A DNA stretch of 64,000 nucleotides, taken from assembly GCF_026162365.1 (NCBI RefSeq), contig NZ_JAOANW010000017.1, positions 1-64,000 of the forward strand, given 5' to 3'. A program made the position numbers and the translations under genes. Below are positions 6,197 through 15,065 of this stretch, one piece after another. Within the stretch, counting starts at the first letter, position 1; the number at the start of each line of letters is the position of its first letter. The notes below the pieces were generated by a model that made no database searches, was not told where the DNA came from, and saw only the letters and a list, made by a program, of their open reading frames with translations. This stretch comes from Nitratireductor luteus (GTDB lineage: Bacteria; Pseudomonadota; Alphaproteobacteria; Rhizobiales; Rhizobiaceae).

Positions 6197-8509
6197 TCAA
6201 CGTCCGCGTTGATTGGCGAAGTTGCCCGGCCGCGTAGCCTTGCGCATCTCGTCGCTGACCACGCCGCGCACGGTGGTTTCCATCTGCTTCGCCATCTTCT
6301 GCGCAAGCTCGCTGTTTTGTTCCGGTGTTCCCGCCGATCCGTTCACGGTCACGGGCGCATTGATGCTGATTTGTTGGACGGGTGCGGCGTTCTGGTTCGC
6401 CGGCACATGCATGCGGCGAACGGCAGGGGAGTTGCCGACATAGCCGCCTTCGGCAAAGCCGGGAACGCGGGCGCTATTGAGGGTATCGAGCGCGGGAACG
6501 CCGATCCGGCGGGTCGCTTCCTGATTAAGGACATACTCACCACGATGGACGACGCCGGCGGGCTGATACTTGCCACCGTGGCCGGTGTAGCCGCCACGCG
6601 CGAAGCCCGGCGCATCGCCGGTCACTAGGCCACCACCGCTGAAGCCGAGGAAGCCGCTAAACATATTCATGAGCGGCTTCACAACAAGCATCTGCACAAC
6701 CATGTCAATCAACCTGTCGGTGATCTTGCCAAGCGCATTGGCGAAGGCTTCCGACGCTGTCTTGCCCTGCCGAAGATCGGAGAGGAAGCCGGACGCAAGC
6801 GAGCCGCCGAAATTCGCCCATTCTTCGGCCTGCTGCTGCGCGTCCTCCTGCTTGTCGGCGAGTTCCTGCGCTTCCCGTGAGGCGTCGGCGTAACTCCGCG
6901 CCAGCGCATCAATCTGCGCCTCTAACTCTGGCGTGACGGCAATGCCGGCCTTCTGTGCTGCTGTAAGCAGCTCATGCTTCATGCGCGCCTGTTCGACGGC
7001 CGCAGCCTGTTCCTCATAGGTGCCGGTCGCGTTGCGGCGGGCCTCGCTTTCGGCGTGCATTGCAGTGATGCGTTCGCGGATTTGCTCAACCTCGCGCTCA
7101 TAGGCATTTTCGCCGCTGCCACGGCCGGAACGTCCCTTGCGACCGCTGCCACTGCCGGCCGGCGGCGCATAATCGTTGATGGATACCGGCTTGACCTTCG
7201 CGCGCCGCTTGCCGCCGCGTGATGACGGCCCTTGCTGAAACGAGACTGCACCCTGCTCAGTCGTCAGGGGCTCGCCGGTGATAGGATGGTTTTGCTGTGT
7301 GAGCGGCATATCCGCCATTGCCGCACGCACCTGGGCGAGCTTTGCAACAACCTCGTCCAGCCGCGCCAGTGCTTCGGTGTTGTCAAATCCAAGCTCGCTG
7401 TTTTTCTCAATCGTCGCCTGTAGAAGCTCTACTTCGCGTTCAAGCGACTCGGCTTCCTCTTTGGCGGCCTTGGCGTCGAGATTGACGAGGTTGCCTTCCT
7501 CGTCGATGACGTCGAGCATCTGACCGAGGTTCTCCACAATGCTCTTGAAAACCTGAGAGTTGCCGATTTCGTCCAGGAACTTCACAACGGCATTGTGGGC
7601 GGCTTCGATCTCGCCAATGAAGCCGGACACGTCGAAGTTGGAAATCACGTCCGCAACCGTGGTGATGCCGTCCGCGAAGCGCTGGCTGGCGCCGGTGGAC
7701 TTGTCGAATTCGCCGGCAACATCGATAAGGCTATTACCAAGGCGGGTGAACGCCTGCGAAATGGTGATCCGCGAATTCTCCGCCTGCTGCTGAAGGGTGA
7801 CGCTGCCGGCCTGAAATGCCCGAAAGAAGGCTTCGCTGGAAATCTTGCCGTCAACCACAAGCTTGCGAAGCTGGGCAACGCTGCCGCCGGCTTCCTTCAG
7901 GCCGCGCGCGACGGTGCGGGCAATCGTCGGCGTGCCCTCTAAGATGCTGTTGAATTCTTCAGCACGCACCACGCCGCCGCCGAGCGCCTGACTAAGCTGA
8001 AGCAGGGAACCGGAAGCGGATTGCGCATCGGTGCCGGCAACGCGAAGGGCGGTCGCCACGTTGTCGGCGAAATCAAGAAGCTCTTCGGTCGAAACGTTCA
8101 ATTCGGCTTGCGTGAGCGAGACCTTACTGAAGAGGTCGGTCAGCGCACCCATGGGTGCCGCGTTCTTCTGTGCCGACGCGAAAAGCCGCTGATAGACCTT
8201 GCTCAGCTTGTCGCCCTCAAGACCGGCGTTCTTCAGGCTGTTCTGTATCCGCGTGGCTGCGTCTACGAGCCGCTGCGCGCCACGCACCGTTGCACTGCCG
8301 GCAACGGCAAGCCCAAGGTTCCGGAAAACCCTGCCGATATTCACGGCGCTACCGCGCAAGCTGCGCTCCATGCGGTCGCCGGCCTGCTTGGCGCGCTGTT
8401 CCATCCGGCCGAAGTTCCTGCCGGTCACCTGCCTCGCGCGCGCCATATCGCGCTCATACTTGTCCATCTTTGCGACAAGCGTGACCAAGAGCTGTTGCTG
8501 GTCGTCCAT
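6197..8509 (-). CDS. Phage tail tape measure protein
   Basis: A 770-residue protein. Residues about 55-260 match the tape-measure N-terminal domain (GALTDLFSKVSLTQAELNVS, ARTVARGLKEAGGSVAQLRK). A coiled-coil middle follows (about 340-400 and 480-560). The C-terminal part holds the typical glycine-rich segment GGYTGHGGKYQPAGVVHRGE (about residues 660-680). In siphophages this protein sets tail length inside the tail tube. It is the last gene of the structural block, nine bases after the large terminase, with AGGATA as ribosome binding site. It is odd that no tail tube or baseplate genes accompany it. Confidence 0.88.
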   Translation of the reverse strand: MDDQQQLLVTLVAKMDKYERDMARARQVTGRNFGRMEQRAKQAGDRMERSLRGSAVNIGRVFRNLGLAVAGSATVRGAQRLVDAATRIQNSLKNAGLEGDKLSKVYQRLFASAQKNAAPMGALTDLFSKVSLTQAELNVSTEELLDFADNVATALRVAGTDAQSASGSLLQLSQALGGGVVRAEEFNSILEGTPTIARTVARGLKEAGGSVAQLRKLVVDGKISSEAFFRAFQAGSVTLQQQAENSRITISQAFTRLGNSLIDVAGEFDKSTGASQRFADGITTVADVISNFDVSGFIGEIEAAHNAVVKFLDEIGNSQVFKSIVENLGQMLDVIDEEGNLVNLDAKAAKEEAESLEREVELLQATIEKNSELGFDNTEALARLDEVVAKLAQVRAAMADMPLTQQNHPITGEPLTTEQGAVSFQQGPSSRGGKRRAKVKPVSINDYAPPAGSGSGRKGRSGRGSGENAYEREVEQIRERITAMHAESEARRNATGTYEEQAAAVEQARMKHELLTAAQKAGIAVTPELEAQIDALARSYADASREAQELADKQEDAQQQAEEWANFGGSLASGFLSDLRQGKTASEAFANALGKITDRLIDMVVQMLVVKPLMNMFSGFLGFSGGGLVTGDAPGFARGGYTGHGGKYQPAGVVHRGEYVLNQEATRRIGVPALDTLNSARVPGFAEGGYVGNSPAVRRMHVPANQNAAPVQQISINAPVTVNGSAGTPEQNSELAQKMAKQMETTVRGVVSDEMRKATRPGNFANQRGR

Positions 8510-8518
8510 CTGAATATC

Positions 8519-10141
8519 CTATGCTGCGTCCGCCGTGAGGCGGTCGAATTCGTCGGGGTCCATTTCGAGGAAGGATTTGCGGTTGTCGTTCGCAGCCGCG
8601 CGCGTCACGGCCATGACGGCAGCTACCGCGCCGTCAATTCGGTCGGTCTTCTTGCCTTTGTGCATGCGCACAAGGCCAGTGTCGTTCCGGCTGGCGACAA
8701 CGGAATCGAAGTGATGGCGAAGGGCCGGGTGTCCACTATGGCGAAGCGCCCGGCCATTCACGACGCGCTCAAGGATGCCGATTGCCGGCCCCATGGTGAG
8801 CGGCCCTTGCCGCATCTCGACGGCCGGCAAGCCATCGTCATGCAGGTGCTGCATCGTCATGCGGGCAAGGTGAGGATCGAAGGCGATCTCGCGCACGTCG
8901 AAGCGGGCGCAAATCTCGCGAATGTGCTTTTCGACTTCTTCCGGTTCGATCACCGGCCCGTCGATGACGGTGACTAGGCCTTCATCGCGCCATTGCTCAT
9001 AGGGAACGCCATCGCGTTCGGCACGGCCCTTGAGGTCTTCACCGGGCACGAAAAACCACGGATGCACGGTGATCGTGCCATCATCGTTTCGCCACGCGGC
9101 GACAACGGCGGTGAGGTCGCCATTCACCGACATATCGACGCCAAGGAAGCACGGGACTTCCTCAAGGTCGGCGAGGTCGAGCGGGATCTTGCCGGCGTCA
9201 TAGACGGCCATGTCAAAAAGCGGGTCGCGGGAATGCGCCTGCCAGATATTCAGGTTGAATTGCTTGAAAGCCGCACGCTCGGCGGGCCGGTGCTCCGCTT
9301 CCTTGGCGGCCGAGCGCAAAGCATTGAGGTTCGGGAAGCCATACTTCAGGCCAGGATTGACGCGGTGCCATAGGGCTTCGTCCTGCCAATCGTTATCATT
9401 CGCGGCTTCAAAGATGATCGGCAGGAAGGCCGGATTGTCTATCTCGCCCAGCGCCACGCGGCGGGCATAGTCGTATTGATCGAAGCCGATGTTTTCCGAG
9501 CCGCGCCCAGCCGTGGTGGCGATCACCATAAGCGTGCCGCTGGTCTTCACCATGCCGGACTTTAGGGCTTCCCAAAGGTCGCGGCCCTTCCATACATGGA
9601 TTTCATCGACCAGCACGAAAGCCGGCGTCTTGCCGTGCTGGGCCGCGCCGTCGCTGGAAATCGCCTGAAGCTCGACGCCTTGCGCCTTGAAGACGATCTT
9701 CTTTGCGCTGTTATGGGCGTCATAGATACGTGTGGCGGCGACAAGCCGTTTGTCCATGCGCACGATGTTCGCGGCTTCCTTGAAGCCGATGCCGGCTTGA
9801 TCGCGGTCGGACGCTGCAAAGATCACCTGCCCGGCCGGAACACGTTCCGGCCCGATGGTATGGAGCAATGCTAGCGGCGCGGCGAGGCTGGTCTTACGGT
9901 TCCCGCGAGGGATCATCCAAAAGACGGTTTCCACGACGCGCCGGCCGTCTGCGTGGCGCGGCCCATAGATGCGGCGCACAATCCGTTCCTGCCAGTCGTA
10001 AAGCTGGAAAGCCGATTTCGGTGCGGTGCTGTTCGGGTGCTTCAGGCGGCGAAGGAATTCAACCGCCCGCTCGCCATGGCCTAGCGGGTCGTCAATCGGG
10101 GAGCCGTCGAAAATCCATGCGGGATAGGTGCTCGCCATCAC
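8519..10141 (-). CDS. Terminase large subunit (HK97-type)
   Basis: A 540-residue DNA-packaging motor. The N-terminal ATPase shows a Walker A variant in WMIPRGNRKTSLAA (about residues 74-87) and Walker B VLVDEIHVW (about 176-184). The C-terminal RNase H-like nuclease shows the first acidic residue in FLGVDMSVNGDLTAVVAAW and a late aspartate in TDRIDGAVAAV. Length is normal for the family. Translation begins at GTG 10141 or ATG 10138 and overlaps the small-subunit stop, so the two subunits are coupled. The gene appears intact, implying the element can package DNA. Confidence 0.93.
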   Translation of the reverse strand: MMASTYPAWIFDGSPIDDPLGHGERAVEFLRRLKHPNSTAPKSAFQLYDWQERIVRRIYGPRHADGRRVVETVFWMIPRGNRKTSLAAPLALLHTIGPERVPAGQVIFAASDRDQAGIGFKEAANIVRMDKRLVAATRIYDAHNSAKKIVFKAQGVELQAISSDGAAQHGKTPAFVLVDEIHVWKGRDLWEALKSGMVKTSGTLMVIATTAGRGSENIGFDQYDYARRVALGEIDNPAFLPIIFEAANDNDWQDEALWHRVNPGLKYGFPNLNALRSAAKEAEHRPAERAAFKQFNLNIWQAHSRDPLFDMAVYDAGKIPLDLADLEEVPCFLGVDMSVNGDLTAVVAAWRNDDGTITVHPWFFVPGEDLKGRAERDGVPYEQWRDEGLVTVIDGPVIEPEEVEKHIREICARFDVREIAFDPHLARMTMQHLHDDGLPAVEMRQGPLTMGPAIGILERVVNGRALRHSGHPALRHHFDSVVASRNDTGLVRMHKGKKTDRIDGAVAAVMAVTRAAANDNRKSFLEMDPDEFDRLTADAA

Positions 10142-10542
10142 GTCACCGCAAGCGGGTTGTCGTCGGCATCGTCATCGCCACCGATCATGGCGGCGCGCGA
10201 GCGGGCCGAAGGCGTCAAGCCGAGTTCCCCGGCGCACCGAAGTTGTTGCTGCTGCATGGCGGTGAGGATGCCGACCGCCGGGTGCCGCTTGCCGTTCGGC
10301 AGCACATAGCCTTCGGCCTGAAGCAGCGCGTGCATCTCGCGCATGGTGCCGCTGGCAATCACGAAATTCTCAAGGGCGGCGAGGTCCGCGACCGTAAGCA
10401 CCTTGCGCTCGCGCACAAGGATCGGTGCCACGCGCCGCCATTCGGCCTTGGCTTCCTTGGATAGGTAGGCCGGCGCAGACGGCACGCGCGCAACTGGCGA
10501 GGTGCCGGGAACGATGGTCGAGGGCTTCAGGCCGCGCGTCAT
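10138..10542 (-). CDS. Terminase small subunit, P27 family
   Basis: A 134-residue protein with the P27-family layout: YLSKEAKAEWRRVAPIL (about 26-42), a central helical stretch with ADLAALENFV, and the C-terminal GLTPSARSRAAM signature. The small subunit recognises the packaging site and hands DNA to the large subunit. The start ATG overlaps the stop of the head-tail adaptor gene (ATGA), and its own stop overlaps the large subunit. The acidic tail (GGDDDADDN) is unusual but not unprecedented. Confidence 0.88.
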   Translation of the reverse strand: MTRGLKPSTIVPGTSPVARVPSAPAYLSKEAKAEWRRVAPILVRERKVLTVADLAALENFVIASGTMREMHALLQAEGYVLPNGKRHPAVGILTAMQQQQLRCAGELGLTPSARSRAAMIGGDDDADDNPLAVT

Positions 10543-10853
10543 GACGTTGCCACCGCGCGAAGCTCAAGGCCACGCCTGCGGCCGATTTCGGTCACTTCTT
10601 TCAGGTCATAGGGCGCACCGGCATAGCTCACGCGGTCGGCGGTCGTGATGCCGGCAAGGTAACGAATGCGGAAAACGATGGTGCCGCTTTCAGCCTCGCC
10701 GAAGCCGGTCAGGAATTCGGATGCGGATTGCGTCACGACTTCCGCGCGCACCGTGGCAAGATTCGTCCAGGCGATGACAACCGAACCGGTCGGCGTCACG
10801 GTTTCGGTGAGGCGTTCAATAGATATGGTGCGATCAAGCTTGCCGGCGCGCAT
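10539..10853 (-). CDS. Head-tail adaptor / head closure protein
   Basis: A 104-residue protein matching the phage head-tail joining family: MRAGKLDRTISIERLTET at the start, WTNLATVRAEV in the middle and a C-terminal YDLKEVTEIGRRRGLELRA strand pair. It would close the filled capsid and connect to the tail. The frame extends upstream to 10961, but ATG 10853 directly follows the previous stop (10855) and gives the family's usual length. Part of the overlapping structural operon. Confidence 0.8.
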   Translation of the reverse strand: MRAGKLDRTISIERLTETVTPTGSVVIAWTNLATVRAEVVTQSASEFLTGFGEAESGTIVFRIRYLAGITTADRVSYAGAPYDLKEVTEIGRRRGLELRAVATS

Positions 10854-10854
10854 G

Positions 10855-11274
10855 TCAGAAGCTCCACCGCATGACCGCTTCCACCGTAAGCACGCCGTGG
10901 GTGTAGGATATTTCCGGGTCGGGATCGCGCATCCATCGGACGGCCGGCAGGCCGAATTCATCGAAGCTGAAGCCGGCCGCGTCCGGCGCTTCTTTCAGCG
11001 TGTTGCAGACGGCAAAGCCGATAGCCTTGGCCGTGTCGGAGCCGTCTTCCAGTGCCCACACATGCAGGTCGAGGAAGACGCGGGCGATATATTGCGAGCC
11101 GGATGCGTTGCCGAGAAAGATGGTCTGCCCGCCACTCATTATAATAGAGGGCAGATTGTCGGGTCGCGTCGAGCCGGCCCGGATATGAGCGGCAGGCACA
11201 AGCGCGGCCACTTCCGACGAGGCAATGAGCGCCGAACGAATAGCGGTCTGAAGGGCAAGGGTCGGCTCTATCAT
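10855..11274 (-). CDS. DUF3168-type tail completion (tail terminator) protein
   Basis: A 139-residue protein of the DUF3168 family: MIEPTLALQTAIRSAL at the N-terminus, HIRAGSTRPDNLPSIIMSG, then VFLDLHVWALEDGSDTAKAI and a C-terminal strand with THGVLTVEAVMRW. Relatives cap the tail tube and join it to the head. The start is ATG 11274, overlapping the preceding stop as ATGA. Its presence without a visible tail tube gene is notable. Confidence 0.82.
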   Translation of the reverse strand: MIEPTLALQTAIRSALIASSEVAALVPAAHIRAGSTRPDNLPSIIMSGGQTIFLGNASGSQYIARVFLDLHVWALEDGSDTAKAIGFAVCNTLKEAPDAAGFSFDEFGLPAVRWMRDPDPEISYTHGVLTVEAVMRWSF

Positions 11275-11696
11275 TTGGCGTTCCAACCGTCCTTGACGGC
11301 CTTCTTTGCGGCCCGGTTGATGCGGTTCTGAAGGCGCTTTTGGAGCAGGCGGAAGGCAGGCCAGAAGAACGGCTGCGCTTCGGTCTTGGCGGTGCCATGC
11401 TCGACAAGGTGTGGATAGCGCACGTCGCTGTTGCCGGCCGTCACCAGCACTTCGGTTTCGCCGGCCACGCGGGAACCGCCGGGCTGTGAATAGGGCGGCG
11501 TTGATTGGCCGGGCGGCGTGACTTCGATGCTGTCAGCAAGCGCGCCGGTGATCTTCGGCGCAATCGCCTTCTGTGCATTGGCAAGCTCATGGGCGGATTT
11601 CAGAAGCGCTGGCATGATGGCCTCGCGCGGTGCCTTCCTCGCCCGGTCGAAAGCGGCGAGCGTCGAGGCAAGCCCGTTGTCGGTCTTACCCGCCAT
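11271..11696 (-). CDS. HK97 gp10-like head-tail component
   Basis: A 141-residue protein: an N-terminal helix (ALLKSAHELANAQKAIAPK), then TGALADSIEV, the VRYPHLVEHGTAKTEAQPF loop and a C-terminal WPAFRLLQKRLQNRI helix. This is the signature of the HK97 gp10 family of head-tail or tail assembly proteins. The start is at ATG 11696, overlapping the end of the gp6-like gene by 11 bases, with GGAAGGGG as ribosome binding site. Confidence 0.85.
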   Translation of the reverse strand: MAGKTDNGLASTLAAFDRARKAPREAIMPALLKSAHELANAQKAIAPKITGALADSIEVTPPGQSTPPYSQPGGSRVAGETEVLVTAGNSDVRYPHLVEHGTAKTEAQPFFWPAFRLLQKRLQNRINRAAKKAVKDGWNAK

Positions 11697-12003
11697 CGGT
11701 CGCCCCTTCCTCACCGAACCAGTTTTCACGGTAGGAATCGGCAATGCTGGTTACGCCGTAGGGCGCAATTCGCATGGTGATGCCGAAGGCGACGGCCTCG
11801 CGCTGCTCAAAATAGAATGCGACCAGCTTCAGGACCGCGAGCTTCAAATCGTCCGGCAGCGGGTCGAGCGTCGAAAGCGGCGTGCCGATGTAGTTGCCGA
11901 GCCACGTTTCAGCAGCGCCAAGATAGAGCTGGATCAGCTCGTCATCGGTGTTTGTGTCGATATTCATGTGCGCTTTCGCAAGCGCAGGGGTCACGATGCT
12001 CAT
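11686..12003 (-). CDS. gp6-like head-tail connector
   Basis: A 105-residue protein with the classic connector pattern: VTPALAKAHMNID, then DDELIQLYLGAAETWLGNYI (a helix at about 20-39) and LKLAVLKLVAFYFEQREAV (about 53-71). The tail PYGVTSIADSYRENWFGEE replaces the usual late aromatic segment. Connectors of this family form a ring below the portal. It opens the second half of the structural block, 25 bases after the tandem-HTH gene. Confidence 0.85.
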   Translation of the reverse strand: MSIVTPALAKAHMNIDTNTDDELIQLYLGAAETWLGNYIGTPLSTLDPLPDDLKLAVLKLVAFYFEQREAVAFGITMRIAPYGVTSIADSYRENWFGEEGATDGG

Positions 12004-12028
12004 GCGTTTTCGGCCTTTTCGGGAAAAG

Positions 12029-12571
12029 TTATTTCGGGCCGCTCTTGTGCGGTGCTCCGGTTCCCTTTGAACCCTCTAAGTCGCAAGAGACCCCCCGCCA
12101 CCTGCCGCTAGGCATGGCGAGCGCTTCCGCGAGCGTGCGGCCGTTGAACATGCGTGCAATCAAGGTGTCGTATTTGATGTCGACGTGCTTCGCCCACTCG
12201 GCGAGCGTCTTCGATACGCCATTGACGGTATGTTGCTGGGCACGAGCGCGAGGCTTCATCGTAAGCGCCTGCTCAATTGCCATGCCTGAGCGAATGCGGC
12301 GTGCGAGGGTCTGATAATCAACGCCGCAACAGGAAGCCCACTCGCTGAGCGACTTGCTTGCACCGTTGTAGGTGTAGAGCTTCGGTTTGCGGCTGGGGCG
12401 CGGGCGAGTGTTCAGGCTAGGCGGCGGCTCTTTGCCGATCCACTCGGCTACTCGCGCGGCTGCTTGCTGCCGGCGAGCTTCCGCACGGTGCAAGGCACGC
12501 TCGCGTGCGGCGCGGCACTCGGCTTCGTATTCCTGTCGGTCGATATGGCGGGCGCGTTCGGCGGGCGTCAT
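12029..12571 (-). CDS. Tandem helix-turn-helix repeat protein
   Basis: A 180-residue basic protein. Two copies of a roughly 40-residue unit are visible: YNGASKSLSEWASCCGVDYQ (from about residue 68) and VNGVSKTLAEWAKHVDIKYD (from about 116), each continuing to a basic Ala/Leu helix (IEQALTM, LAEALAM). The unit resembles the small DNA-binding HTH repeats found beside HNH nucleases in phages. The first 45 residues are a charged Arg/Ala helix. Its ATG overlaps the HNH stop, so the two are coupled. A DNA-targeting partner of the nuclease is my inference. Confidence 0.6.
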   Translation of the reverse strand: MTPAERARHIDRQEYEAECRAARERALHRAEARRQQAAARVAEWIGKEPPPSLNTRPRPSRKPKLYTYNGASKSLSEWASCCGVDYQTLARRIRSGMAIEQALTMKPRARAQQHTVNGVSKTLAEWAKHVDIKYDTLIARMFNGRTLAEALAMPSGRWRGVSCDLEGSKGTGAPHKSGPK

Positions 12572-12906
12572 TGGCCGCGCTCCTGCCGCTGCTTCACGCT
12601 GTTATGGCAGCGCGTGCATAGGGGTTGCCAGTTGCTGCGATTCCAGAACAAGGCGCGGTCGCCACGGTGCCGCACGATATGGTCAACGGTCGTGGCCGGG
12701 TTGCCGCACATACGGCAATATGGATGCGCGGCGAGATATTCGTCGCGCGCCTTCCGCCATACGTGATCATAGCCGCGCTGGCGTGCTGTCGGCCGGCGTG
12801 CATCGTGGCGCGCATTGCGCTCGTGGGTGGTCTGGCGCTGGCATTCGCAGCGGACGCCATACGGCACGACATTGCCACACTGGCACAAATGCGGTGGCCT
12901 GCTCAT
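12568..12906 (-). CDS. HNH endonuclease
   Basis: A 112-residue protein with an N-terminal zinc-like cluster (C8, C10, C20, C22) and an HNH core: CRMCGNPATTVDHIVRHRGD, then WNRSNWQPLCTRCHNSVKQR. The paired CxxC motifs bind a structural zinc, and D-H, N and H are the catalytic residues. HNH proteins next to terminase genes assist genome cleavage during packaging in HK97-like phages. Here it is separated from the terminase by five genes, unlike the usual adjacency. Both ends overlap neighbours as ATGA. Confidence 0.88.
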   Translation of the reverse strand: MSRPPHLCQCGNVVPYGVRCECQRQTTHERNARHDARRPTARQRGYDHVWRKARDEYLAAHPYCRMCGNPATTVDHIVRHRGDRALFWNRSNWQPLCTRCHNSVKQRQERGQ

Positions 12907-13532
12907 GATGCCCTCGCAATCTTCGCCTTGAGCGCGCGAAGGCCACCGCGATCAAAGGCGGGGTCGGAAGCTTGTGCATCGATCTGGCGAAGCTGTTCAG
13001 GCGTGTAAGGGGCAGATTGCTTGTCCTCGCCATCACCTTCCGGTGAGCCGTGGATGGCTTTCAGCTTCGCCATATGGCCGGCGAAGGCTTCGTTGATTTC
13101 GGTCGGCGTGGCGTTCCATGCGGTTTCGGGCGTCCAGCCGAGCCAGCCGGTCGCGGTGCGGTAAAGCTCGCGATAGACTTCCGGCCAAGGCATCGGCTTG
13201 GCGGTCGGATCGGTCTTGGCGGTGTCGTCGGGTGCGGGAATGAATGACGCGACAAGCGTGAGGATCGGCGCGGCGATGGTGTCGGCGACGATCTTCAAAG
13301 GGGTGGCGTCAAGCCGGGCAAGGAAGGCGCTCGCCTCATGCCGGTCGGTCGCGGCGGTCATGATGATGGCGCGGACGGTGCCAAGGTGGAAATCGGCAAC
13401 GCGCCGGAACAGGCCGGCGAAGCCATCATGCAGCCGCTCAAGGTAGGAAGCAGCCCGCAATGACGGGCGCAGACGCACGGTGCTGACTCCGAGCGCAAGC
13501 GTGATCTCGTCATTTGCGGACTGCAAGGTCAT
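12903..13532 (-). CDS. Putative tail assembly chaperone (GTA TAC_6-like C-terminus)
   Basis: A 209-residue protein. Its C-terminal half holds LYRTATGWLGWTPETAWNAT and PTEINEAFAGHM (about residues 125-155), which resemble the small GTA-type tail chaperones (W-x-P-x-x-x-W..TP.E). The N-terminal half (VSTVRLRPSLRAASYLERLH, then a helical bundle) resembles the GTA-gp10 group. So both chaperone parts may be joined in one protein. Chaperones of this kind hold the tape measure during tail tube assembly. It lies three bases after the capsid gene. The assignment is by motif, so moderate. Confidence 0.5.
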   Translation of the reverse strand: MTLQSANDEITLALGVSTVRLRPSLRAASYLERLHDGFAGLFRRVADFHLGTVRAIIMTAATDRHEASAFLARLDATPLKIVADTIAAPILTLVASFIPAPDDTAKTDPTAKPMPWPEVYRELYRTATGWLGWTPETAWNATPTEINEAFAGHMAKLKAIHGSPEGDGEDKQSAPYTPEQLRQIDAQASDPAFDRGGLRALKAKIARAS

Positions 13533-13535
13533 GGC

Positions 13536-15065
13536 TTAGGGCACTGCGTTGATTAGGAGCTTGATCAGGGCTTCACCCATGACCACCTTGCCGCCGACAC
13601 GGCGACGGCCGCCGAACACAACAATGTCCTCGCCAAAGCGGGTGCTGTAATCAGCATGGGGTTCAAAGGTGACGCGATCGGTGATCGTGTAGCCGCGCGC
13701 GAAATCGCCGAAGATGATCGGCGTTGCGTCTTCGGCAGCATCCGGCATGTAGTCACATTCATAAACCGGCTTGCCAAGCAATAGGCCCGGCTGGCCAGCC
13801 TGAAGGCCGGACTGCCAAAGCAGATTGCCGTCACTGTCGCGAAGACCGCGCACGACGCGCATGGTCTTCCGGTTCATCAACCAAGCGCCATTCAGCGCAT
13901 AGGCCGACTTGACGCCATAGAAGGTATCAAGCAGGGCGTCGGTATCGATTGCGGTTGCTTCGACATTCTCGACTTCCGTCGAGGTAAGAACACCTTCGGC
14001 CTGCGTCGTGCCGTTGCCGGTGACGAACCATTCGCTTTCGAGCGTGCCGAATTCTGAAACGATATGCGACTGAAGGAAGTCCACCAGATTAACCGCGCTG
14101 TCCTCAAGGGCGGTGCGCGAAACGGGCGTCATGACACCCATGGCGAAATTCTTGATATCGATCTGTTCGAAGGTCGGTTCGGACTCCGGCTTCTGCTGCA
14201 CTTCGGTTACACTGCCGGGCACAACGCGGTTAACCAGGCGTGGAATCTGGAGAAGCGAGCTTCCGACCGCGACGACGCGCGCAAGCTGCCGAACCGGCGA
14301 GGCAGGGCGAATCTTCTCAAGAATGGTCGCTGAAAAGTCGTCACGGACAAGATTGCCGGCGGTTCCGGGCGTGGCAACCGTCAACGCCTTCTTTTCAAGT
14401 AGAGACTCCCGAAGCTCCGCTTCGAACGCCTTCATGTTGTCGTTTGCGGCGGCCGGATGGTTGTCGTTGGCGGCAACCGGACGATTGGCCTTTGCCTCAA
14501 ACTTGTCCATGCGGGCCTTGAGGGCGTCGAAGTCCTTCTTCTCAATCACCGGATCGGCCTTGGCTTCCGGTGCATTCTCAATCTCATCTTCCATTCTTTC
14601 AGTCCTTTCGTGGGATGCCGTGCCATCGGCGGCTTTGATCGACGTGATTTGCGCGCCCGGATGGCAAGGGACCGCGACAACTGAGATTTCATGGAGGGCG
14701 AGCGCCGTAATGGTCCGCCCGCGCTGGCGAGGCTTGGCGCTCTTGGTGACAAAGCCGATAGAAAGGCCGGTGACGGCCTTCGCCTTGATCAGTGCGTGAA
14801 CCTCGCGGGCGCGCGCTACCTCATCGATAAGCAAGCGGCCCTTCACCGTGAGACCTTCGGCCGTTTCGGAGATGCTGTCCCAAACGCCGATGGACTGCGC
14901 TTGATCGTGTGCAAACAGCATCGGGACGATTGCCGGGGCGGTGATCGCGCCCTTTTCGATCACGTCGCCGACGCGATCCGGAGAGCCGAAGGGCCATGCG
15001 ATGCCGGAAATCTCGCCGGCATCGTCAACGGTGAGCGTGGCCTTGATTTCGAGACGTTCGGTCAT
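13536..15065 (-). CDS. Prohead protease-major capsid protein fusion (HK97 type)
   Basis: A 509-residue protein in two parts. Residues 1-150 are the HK97 prohead protease: GIAWPFGSPDRVGDVIEKGA, likely catalytic H53 in MLFAHDQ and S102 in TGLSIGF. Residues about 160-230 form a charged scaffold-like delta region (KDFDALKARMDKFEAKA). Residues about 235-509 are the HK97 capsid: PVRQLARVVAVGSS, VSRTALEDSAVNLVDF, WLMNRKTMRVVRGLRDSDG and IIFGDFARGYTITDR. Fused protease-capsid genes are known and the protease cuts itself free. The start ATG overlaps the chaperone gene stop by four bases. All key residues are present, so it should be functional. Confidence 0.93.
   Translation of the reverse strand: MTERLEIKATLTVDDAGEISGIAWPFGSPDRVGDVIEKGAITAPAIVPMLFAHDQAQSIGVWDSISETAEGLTVKGRLLIDEVARAREVHALIKAKAVTGLSIGFVTKSAKPRQRGRTITALALHEISVVAVPCHPGAQITSIKAADGTASHERTERMEDEIENAPEAKADPVIEKKDFDALKARMDKFEAKANRPVAANDNHPAAANDNMKAFEAELRESLLEKKALTVATPGTAGNLVRDDFSATILEKIRPASPVRQLARVVAVGSSLLQIPRLVNRVVPGSVTEVQQKPESEPTFEQIDIKNFAMGVMTPVSRTALEDSAVNLVDFLQSHIVSEFGTLESEWFVTGNGTTQAEGVLTSTEVENVEATAIDTDALLDTFYGVKSAYALNGAWLMNRKTMRVVRGLRDSDGNLLWQSGLQAGQPGLLLGKPVYECDYMPDAAEDATPIIFGDFARGYTITDRVTFEPHADYSTRFGEDIVVFGGRRRVGGKVVMGEALIKLLINAVP

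Noticed and set aside
6197-8509. Reading the element as a complete siphophage because of the tape measure
   Set aside because: No tail tube, distal tail or lysis genes could be found on either strand between the att repeats, so completeness is not supported.
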